Origin: Microcoleus vaginatus WJT46-NPBG5
GTDB lineage: Bacteria; Cyanobacteriota; Cyanobacteriia; Cyanobacteriales; Oscillatoriaceae
Direction: 5' to 3'
Assembly (NCBI GenBank): GCA_019359355.1
Contig: JAHHHM010000035.1
Span: forward strand, 1-49,580
DNA: 49,580 nt
The notes under the pieces are model-generated. The model was not told the DNA's origin. It did not search any database and saw nothing but the letters and a program-made list of their open reading frames with translations. Positions 44,239 through 49,580 of the stretch are shown here, one piece after another. The number at the start of each line of letters is the position of its first letter. Positions within the stretch are counted from its first letter, which is position 1. The translations under genes were made by a program, and so were the position numbers.

Positions 44239-46380
44239 CTAAAACTTAAGCGCTTGATTATTATCCACCGGCTCCTCTTTCTTCTCTTTTTCCAAAAGAG
44301 GCGGTTTGGTTGCTTCCAACTGTCTTTCCGCCTCTTTTTGTGCCTTAATAGCTTCGCGAAAATTCGGTTTTAATTGCACCGCTTTTTCATAAGAAACCAT
44401 TGCATCTTCGTATCGTTTCAAACTAAATAAAGCATTACCCCGACTGTACCAAGCTTCATAATTATCTGGTTTGATATACACTGCGCTGTCATAAGAATTA
44501 ACCGCTTGTTCGTATCGCTTCATGTTATAGAGCGCATTGCCTCGGTTGTACCAAGCTTGGGCGTCATTTGGCTGCAACTGAATCACTTTATCATAAGCTT
44601 CAAAAGCTTCTTCATAGCGGCGCGATTGATGAAGTGACCAGCCTAAGTTGTACCAAGCTTCATAAGAATCGGGGTTTAACTTAACTGCTTTTTGATACGG
44701 TTCAACTGCGTCTTGATACCGTTTTAAATTACTCAGTGCATTGCCTTTACTGTACCAAGCTTGGAAATAATCAGGTTTTAAACGAATCGCTTTATCATAA
44801 GATTCAACCGCATCTTTATAGCGATTTAACTTGAGTAGTGAGTTCCCGCGATTATACCAAGCTTTGTAATAATCCGATTTAAATTCAACTGCTTTGTCGT
44901 AGGAAGCAATTGCATCTTCATATCGCTGTAAATTGTGCAGCGCCCATCCCCGGCTATACCAAGCTTCATAATAGTTTGGTCTATTTTCAATCGCCTTTTC
45001 ATAAGAAGTAATTGCTTCTTCATATCGCGGCACTTTCAGCAGTACCTCGCCTCTTCCATTCCAGGCTTCTGAATAATTCCACTGAATTTTTAACGCCTCA
45101 TCAAAGGAAGCAATCGCCTCTTCATACCGTTTTAAATTATCTAAAACATAGCTTCTTCCTATCCAAGCTTCTAAATAATTAGGCTTGATTTGAATTGCTT
45201 TCTCGTAAGCTTCTAAGGCTTCTTTTTGTTGCTTTAAACTCGACAATACGTTAGCTTTATCTTTCCATGCTTCCGCATAATCCGGTTTGATTTCAATCGC
45301 TTTTGTATAAGACTCAAGCGCTTCTTCATATCGCTTCAAATTATAAAGGGTGTTCCCTCGACTATATAAATCATTCGCATTGGATGAATGGATAGAATTA
45401 ACAATAGAAACCGAAGCTAATCCAATGCCTGATCCCACAACAGCCAAAGAAATTAAAATCATTAACAGCTTCGACTTCGATTTTTTCGGTTTAACCGGCA
45501 GTCCTCCGCCTATCGGCATTGTTGGCAAAACCGGGTTCTTCAAATCTTTAAGTGCTTGCAACGCTTCCGAGGCAGAAGGATAGCGCTGTCGGAAATCATA
45601 GCGCACCATTTTATCTAAAACTTCTGCGAGTTCTGCACTAACAGATACCCTATCTCGCCAAATAATTTCTTCAGTATCGGCGTCTTTTTCAAATTGCTGA
45701 GGAAGCAAGCCGGTGAGTGCTTGAATTCCAATAATTCCCACAGCATAAACATCACTGCTTGGTTTAGGGTTCCCATGAGCTTGCTCACTAGGCATATAAC
45801 CCGGAGTGCCAATGCTCACACTCACGCACGTATGCCCTGCCGGCTGCACTTGCGTGGTAATTTGTTTGACAGCCCCAAAATCAATTAAAACTAACTTGCC
45901 ATCTTTATTACGTCGGATAATATTGCTAGGATTGATATCACGATGAATCACATTTTGTTGATGGACAAACTCTAAAACTTCAAGAATGTCTTGCAACAGG
46001 GAAATCACCTGATCCTCGCTTAAACTTCCGCCAGTAACTCCATTTTGACTGGGGTTAGAAGGGGAGAGTTCCTTGCCCAAATCGCGCCCTTCAACGAATT
46101 CCTGCACTAAATAGAATTCTTGGTCTTCTTCAAAATAAGCAAAAAGTTGAGGAATTCGCTCGTGTTTCCCCAACTTATACAAAACTTGCGCTTCAGTATC
46201 AAATAAACGTCTCGCTGTTTGCAGGGTTGCCGGATCGTTTGCCTGCGGTTTGAGTTGCTTGACAACACACTGATGATTGCCCGGTAATTGCCGATCTTCA
46301 GCTAAATAAGTTTGACCAAATCCCCCGCCTCCCAAATGGCTGATGATGTGGTAACGCCCACTAAGTGTTGTTTTCAGCAT
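44239..46380 (-). CDS. Ser/Thr protein kinase with ten TPR repeats
   Basis: 713 aa counted from the ATG at 46380, where a normal kinase N-terminus begins (MLKTTLSGRYHIISHLGGGG). The Gly-rich loop is intact, as is the VVKQ lysine. The catalytic loop is HRDINPSN (H146, D148), with Asn at the position usually held by Lys (HRDxK), a substitution seen in a cyanobacterial kinase subgroup. The DFG motif is DFGAVK. A transmembrane segment (about 303-325, LLMILISLAVVGSGIG) follows the kinase. Ten near-identical 34-residue TPRs then make up most of the C-terminal half. The longer frame to 46533 is read through a GCCCCAT repeat and is not real. The repeat domain probably recruits substrates or partners. 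Confidence 0.92.
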   Translation of the reverse strand: MLKTTLSGRYHIISHLGGGGFGQTYLAEDRQLPGNHQCVVKQLKPQANDPATLQTARRLFDTEAQVLYKLGKHERIPQLFAYFEEDQEFYLVQEFVEGRDLGKELSPSNPSQNGVTGGSLSEDQVISLLQDILEVLEFVHQQNVIHRDINPSNIIRRNKDGKLVLIDFGAVKQITTQVQPAGHTCVSVSIGTPGYMPSEQAHGNPKPSSDVYAVGIIGIQALTGLLPQQFEKDADTEEIIWRDRVSVSAELAEVLDKMVRYDFRQRYPSASEALQALKDLKNPVLPTMPIGGGLPVKPKKSKSKLLMILISLAVVGSGIGLASVSIVNSIHSSNANDLYSRGNTLYNLKRYEEALESYTKAIEIKPDYAEAWKDKANVLSSLKQQKEALEAYEKAIQIKPNYLEAWIGRSYVLDNLKRYEEAIASFDEALKIQWNYSEAWNGRGEVLLKVPRYEEAITSYEKAIENRPNYYEAWYSRGWALHNLQRYEDAIASYDKAVEFKSDYYKAWYNRGNSLLKLNRYKDAVESYDKAIRLKPDYFQAWYSKGNALSNLKRYQDAVEPYQKAVKLNPDSYEAWYNLGWSLHQSRRYEEAFEAYDKVIQLQPNDAQAWYNRGNALYNMKRYEQAVNSYDSAVYIKPDNYEAWYSRGNALFSLKRYEDAMVSYEKAVQLKPNFREAIKAQKEAERQLEATKPPLLEKEKKEEPVDNNQALKF

Positions 46381-46483
46381 GAGATTCGTACAGTATTGGT
46401 GGAAGGAAAGCCGATGATTTGCCCGATGGCTGATTTTGATCTTGCCACAAATTACAAGAGTGCTGAGTGGGAGAGTGGGAGTA

Positions 46484-46531
46484 ATGCCCCATGCCCCATG
46501 CCCCATGCCCCATGCCCCATGCCCCATGCCC
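46484..46531. repeat. GCCCCAT tandem repeat, about seven copies
   Basis: Seven-base units ATGCCCC repeat almost perfectly over 48 bases in the leader between the HTH gene and the TPR kinase. It is the kind of short tandem repeat that varies in copy number by slippage. Seven is not a multiple of three, but the tract is upstream of the kinase start and so would affect spacing, not frame. Confidence 0.85.
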
Positions 46532-46539
46532 AAAAGAGT

Positions 46540-46764
46540 CTACTGCTGCTCTACAATCTCAAATAAATCTTCAATCAGCACATCAAACGCCCGCGCCAGC
46601 TTTAGTAAGGCATTCAAGTCAGCCATTGTCATCCCAGGAGAGACGGCATAAGTTTTAACCGTACTGTAAGGAACTCCTGAACGCTCAGAAACTTCTTTGA
46701 GCGTCCAGCCTTCTTTCGCGGCAAATTCCTTGATTCGCAACTTGACCAATTCGCCTCTTGACAT
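46540..46764 (-). CDS. Small XRE-family HTH transcriptional regulator
   Basis: 74 aa, essentially one Cro/C1-type helix-turn-helix domain: LKEVSERSGVPYSTVKTYAV forms the HTH, and MTMADLNALLKLARAFDVLI forms the following helices. It is the HTH_26-like short form, without a ligand or dimerisation domain. It lies upstream of the TPR kinase on the same strand, 159 bases from the kinase start, so the two may be co-transcribed, and the regulator may control the pair. The target is unknown. It is divergent from the hypothetical gene at 46883. Confidence 0.9.
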   Translation of the reverse strand: MSRGELVKLRIKEFAAKEGWTLKEVSERSGVPYSTVKTYAVSPGMTMADLNALLKLARAFDVLIEDLFEIVEQQ

Positions 46765-46882
46765 ATAGTCGAGATTTCGGCTATTTTAAATATCATCATA
46801 AAAGCAATCACCCTCCGGCCTCGCAAACTGAAGGGCGATCGCTTAATCAATACAAATACCCACAACGTGGGAGTCATTTACA

Positions 46883-47323
46883 ATGATACCAACACCGCTG
46901 CAGGAAGCAACGGTTGCTCATGCGCTTTATCGATTTGTTAGCGCGGAAGCCATTGCCCTTCTGCTCAATATTAAACCCGAACAAATTCTCAAAATCCGCT
47001 GCTGGGCGCACGTCATCCTGGTCGTGGGAAAAGGCTTTAGCCGGTTTGTTAGCTATGCAGATTTGCCGCCGATTGTGGGCGTTAAGCCGCCTATGCCTCA
47101 AGATTATCTCCGGTGGCGCAAGCGCTGGCAGAAAAACAATTATCAAGCCCCTGAGTTTTGGGGTGCATTTTACACCCAAAAGCTCAGGCAAACTCGCAGC
47201 TTTGCCCAACTCCACGCCTGGTTGCGGCTGATAGAAGCAATCAAATCTTTGCTACCGGCATCGGCAGTGCGTGAGCTGCAAAGTATATATACTCAGAAAA
47301 ATGGTTATTTGCAGCCGGCTTAA
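46883..47323 (+). CDS. Hypothetical protein, cyanobacterial type
   Basis: 146 aa, basic, with no signal peptide or membrane segment. An N-terminal helical part (VAHALYRFVSAEAIALLLNI) resembles a small DNA-binding or adaptor helix bundle. The middle has aromatic and basic residues (DYLRWRKRWQKNNYQAPEFW), suggesting nucleic-acid contact, though this is only a hint. The C-terminus is helical (FAQLHAWLRLIEAIKSLLP). I do not recognise a family. It lies between a divergent HTH gene and typA, 101 bases before typA. Confidence 0.7.
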   Translation: MIPTPLQEATVAHALYRFVSAEAIALLLNIKPEQILKIRCWAHVILVVGKGFSRFVSYADLPPIVGVKPPMPQDYLRWRKRWQKNNYQAPEFWGAFYTQKLRQTRSFAQLHAWLRLIEAIKSLLPASAVRELQSIYTQKNGYLQPA

Positions 47324-47424
47324 AATCCCCTTGATCGACTCATTTGCCCCATAAATAAGTTACAATTATTAAGAATATTTAACTGCTCCGTCATACCGAC
47401 AGCACTTCAGTCTCCGACGCAACT

Positions 47425-49215
47425 ATGAGTCTTCCCATTCGCAACGTCGCCATCATCGCCCACGTCGATCACGGCAAAACCACCCTGGTTGACGCCCTGC
47501 TCAAACAATCCGGCATCTTCCGCGAAGGGGAAGACGTACCAGATTGCGTTATGGACTCCAACGCCATTGAGCGAGAGCGCGGCATCACGATTCTCTCCAA
47601 AAATACAGCCGTCAGATATAAAGATATTCTGATCAACATCGTCGATACGCCCGGACACGCCGATTTTGGCGGCGAAGTTGAGCGGGTACTCGGCATGGTC
47701 GATGGCTGTCTGCTGATTGTCGATGCCAACGAAGGGCCAATGCCCCAAACCCGGTTCGTGCTGAAAAAAGCCCTGGAAAAGGGATTGCGCCCGATTGTCT
47801 TCGTGAATAAAATCGACCGGGGTCAGGCAGATCCCTACCGCGCGGTTGATAAAGTTTTGGATCTGTTCATCGAATTAGGCGCAGACGAGGATCAGTGTGA
47901 TTTTCCTTATCTGTTCGGTTCCGGTTTAGGCGGCTACGCCAAAAAAGAGTTAGATGCCGAAGGCGTGGATATGGAACCCCTGTTCGAGGCGATTCTCGAT
48001 CATGTGCCGCCACCAGTCGCTGACCCTACCAAGCCGCTGCAACTGCAAGTTACCACCCTGGATTACTCCGAATATCTGGGACGGATCGTGATCGGTCGCA
48101 TCCACAACGGCGTAATCAAAGCCGGCCAACAAGCCGCGCTTGTAACAGAAACAGGTGAAATTGTCAAAGGCAAAATCACCAAATTGATGGGCTTTAGCGG
48201 GCTGAAGCGGATTGACATGGCAGAAGCATCCGCCGGCTATATCGTCGCGGTTGCCGGTTTTGCGAACGCCAACATTGGCGAAACCATTACCTGCCCCAAC
48301 GAACCGCTAGCGCTGCCCTTAATTAAGGTCGATGAACCGACCTTGCAAATGACCTTCTCCGTCAACGACTCGCCGTTTGCCGGTCAAGAAGGCACTTTAG
48401 TCACCTCGCGGCAAGTGCGCGATCGCCTCTTCCGGGAACTCGAAACCAACGTCGCCCTGCGTGTCGAAGAAACCGACTCCCCCGACAAATTCCAGGTTTC
48501 TGGTCGCGGTGAACTGCACTTGGGCATCTTAATCGAAACCATGCGCCGCGAAGGTTACGAGTTCCAAGTTTCGCAGCCGCAAGTTATTTACCGCGAAGTC
48601 AGCGGCCAACCTTGCGAACCCTTCGAGTGCTTAGTGCTCGACGTTCCCGAAGAAGCCGTTGGTGGTTGCATTGAGCGACTTGGCCAGCGCAAAGGCGAAA
48701 TGCAGGATATGCGCGTTGGTGGCAACGGTCGCACCCAGCTAGAATTTGTTATCCCCGCCCGTGGCTTAGTGGGTTTCCGGGGTGAATTCATGCGCCTAAC
48801 TCGCGGCGACGGCATCATGAACCATAGTTTCCTCGACTACCGGCCTCTCAGCGGCGATATTGCCGCCCGTCGCAACGGTGTGCTGATTTCCTTTGAAGAA
48901 GGCGTCGCCACCTACTACTCCCTGCAAAATGCTGAGGATCGGGGTGTATTCTTTATCACTCCTGGTACGAGGGTTTACAAAGGCATGATTGTGGGTGAAA
49001 ATACCCGGCCTCAAGACCTGGAGTTGAATCTCTGCAAGACAAAGCAGCTAACCAACCACCGCGCCTCTGGTGGGGAAGAACTGGTGCAACTGCAAGCGCC
49101 GATGGACATGAGTTTAGAACGGGCGCTGGAATACATCGGGCCAGATGAACTGGTGGAAGTCACGCCGCAATCAATTCGCCTGCGGAAGTTGAGCAAGAAG
49201 CTAGCCAGACGCTAA
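47425..49215 (+). CDS. typA: Translational GTPase TypA/BipA
   Basis: A 596-aa ribosome-binding GTPase involved in ribosome assembly and stress adaptation. GTPase motifs: G1 AHVDHGKTT (about 12-20), G2 RGITI, G3 DTPGHADF and G4 NKID. Domain II (beta-barrel), the EF-G-like domains III and V ([22 protein letters not shown]) and the TypA-specific C-terminal domain ([35 protein letters not shown]) follow. The length is the family norm. The ATG at 47425 gives the usual [16 protein letters not shown] start. It ends before a strong intrinsic terminator at 49268. Confidence 0.98.
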   Translation: MSLPIRNVAIIAHVDHGKTTLVDALLKQSGIFREGEDVPDCVMDSNAIERERGITILSKNTAVRYKDILINIVDTPGHADFGGEVERVLGMVDGCLLIVDANEGPMPQTRFVLKKALEKGLRPIVFVNKIDRGQADPYRAVDKVLDLFIELGADEDQCDFPYLFGSGLGGYAKKELDAEGVDMEPLFEAILDHVPPPVADPTKPLQLQVTTLDYSEYLGRIVIGRIHNGVIKAGQQAALVTETGEIVKGKITKLMGFSGLKRIDMAEASAGYIVAVAGFANANIGETITCPNEPLALPLIKVDEPTLQMTFSVNDSPFAGQEGTLVTSRQVRDRLFRELETNVALRVEETDSPDKFQVSGRGELHLGILIETMRREGYEFQVSQPQVIYREVSGQPCEPFECLVLDVPEEAVGGCIERLGQRKGEMQDMRVGGNGRTQLEFVIPARGLVGFRGEFMRLTRGDGIMNHSFLDYRPLSGDIAARRNGVLISFEEGVATYYSLQNAEDRGVFFITPGTRVYKGMIVGENTRPQDLELNLCKTKQLTNHRASGGEELVQLQAPMDMSLERALEYIGPDELVEVTPQSIRLRKLSKKLARR

Positions 49216-49470
49216 ATCAAATAAGCGCATCGTAGCCGGCAACTTCAAACCTGCCGCTACATAAACTAAGCCCGCAAAACGCGGGCTTTTTTGTTGCGAA
49301 GCAACCTTTTCACGACGAAGCTGCTACGCAAATAAATTTTTCGGTTGAGAGGGAGGTGTAAGGCTGCACCTGCCTATGCGCCGAGAAATCACGTGTGCGC
49401 CCTCTTGAACAGAGAGGAAGAGAGGAATGGGGGATTTCAATTTGCATCACTAAAATAACGTGAGTTCGGG
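49216..49470. other. Region after typA up to a transposase gene end
   Basis: Apart from the terminator at 49268-49292, no gene is seen. AACGTGAGTTCGGGTTAA (about 49457-49474) runs into the stop of the partial transposase and may be part of the right end of that insertion sequence. The intervening bases are purine-rich and low in coding potential. Confidence 0.4.
49268..49292 (+). terminator. Intrinsic terminator after typA
   Basis: AAGCCCGC (49268-49275) pairs with GCGGGCTT (49281-49288) around a five-base loop, followed by a run of T to 49292. This is a classical Rho-independent terminator, 53 bases after the typA stop. Confidence 0.92.
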
Positions 49471-49580
49471 TTAAGCAGAGGGAAGCAAATTGTGCTCAAG
49501 AGCAATGGAGGGCTTTTTAGGTTGGTGGCAATAGGCAATCAATCCACAAACGATATTGACCAAGCAGTTGACGGGACTGC
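49471..49580 (-). CDS. C-terminal fragment of a transposase, runs off the window
   Basis: On the minus strand the frame reads [20 protein letters not shown], then [15 protein letters not shown], ending in TAA (49471-49473). [20 protein letters not shown] matches the usual end of IS5-type DDE transposases of cyanobacteria. The rest of the gene lies beyond the window. The exact IS family is not certain. Confidence 0.65.
   Translation of the reverse strand, partial: SPVNCLVNIVCGLIAYCHQPKKPSIALEHNLLPSA

Noticed and set aside
46381-46533. N-terminal extension of the TPR kinase (MGMGHGAWG...)
   Set aside because: It is translation of the GCCCCAT tandem repeat plus a leader. The kinase fold starts at the ATG at 46380.

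Overview
The window looks like chromosomal DNA from a filamentous cyanobacterium, probably of the Oscillatoria/Microcoleus/Coleofasciculus kind. This rests on gene content: HstK-type Ser/Thr-plus-His kinases, pentapeptide and TPR protein kinases, sucrose-phosphate phosphatase, HisIE and HisZ, and cyanobacterial-type ferredoxins. The DNA is also very rich in GCCGGC/TGCCGGTG words, while the classical cyanobacterial HIP1 word GCGATCGC occurs only a few times. The species assignment is inference.

Layout. 1-282: tail of a truncated gene (possibly a transposase) and one copy of a dispersed repeat. 283-2091 (-): oligoendopeptidase F. 2.6-17.0 kb (+): a signalling block of two giant paralogous hybrid kinases (about 2,040 and 1,989 aa; Ser/Thr kinase, AAA ATPase, helical region, GAF, His kinase, receiver). 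The second overlaps by 4 bases a receiver-His kinase hybrid. 17.1-32.2 kb: housekeeping genes, namely uvrC, a DGAT2/MGAT-like acyltransferase, sucrose-phosphate phosphatase, two TPR proteins, an MFS transporter, hisIE, hemL, a SafE/ferric-reductase-like fusion with a small exported partner, a dicluster ferredoxin, hisZ and a J-domain/TPR protein. 32.3-35.4 kb: an inositol-monophosphatase family gene, a solo tnpB element of the IS200/IS605 type inserted near its 5' end, a thermonuclease-like lipoprotein and a 2Fe-2S ferredoxin. 35.6-37.6 kb: tRNA-Ser(GGA), then two small orphan genes bordered by three attC-like imperfect inverted repeats, then a broken tyrosine recombinase. 37.7-40.7 kb (-): uvrA. 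40.8-46.8 kb: a kinase-pentapeptide protein, an unrecognised exported protein, a kinase with ten TPRs, and a small HTH regulator. 46.9-49.6 kb: a hypothetical gene, typA with a clear intrinsic terminator, and the 3' end of a transposase gene running off the window.

How the genes fit together. Four large proteins carry Ser/Thr-kinase domains and three proteins carry His-kinase domains, so much of the window is signalling. No DNA-binding response regulator is visible beside them, so their outputs must lie elsewhere or be protein interactions. UvrA and UvrC both act in nucleotide excision repair but are unlinked here. HisIE and HisZ belong to the same pathway and are also unlinked.

The least ordinary part is 35.6-37.6 kb. 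It resembles a decayed gene-cassette array (attC-like sites without an integron integrase) beside a tRNA gene and a recombinase relic. Other points of note are the SafE/ferric-reductase-like fusion, the likely inactive thermonuclease-like lipoprotein, and patchy sequence homogenisation between the two giant kinases. I found no CRISPR array, no rRNA, and no complete new defence system.
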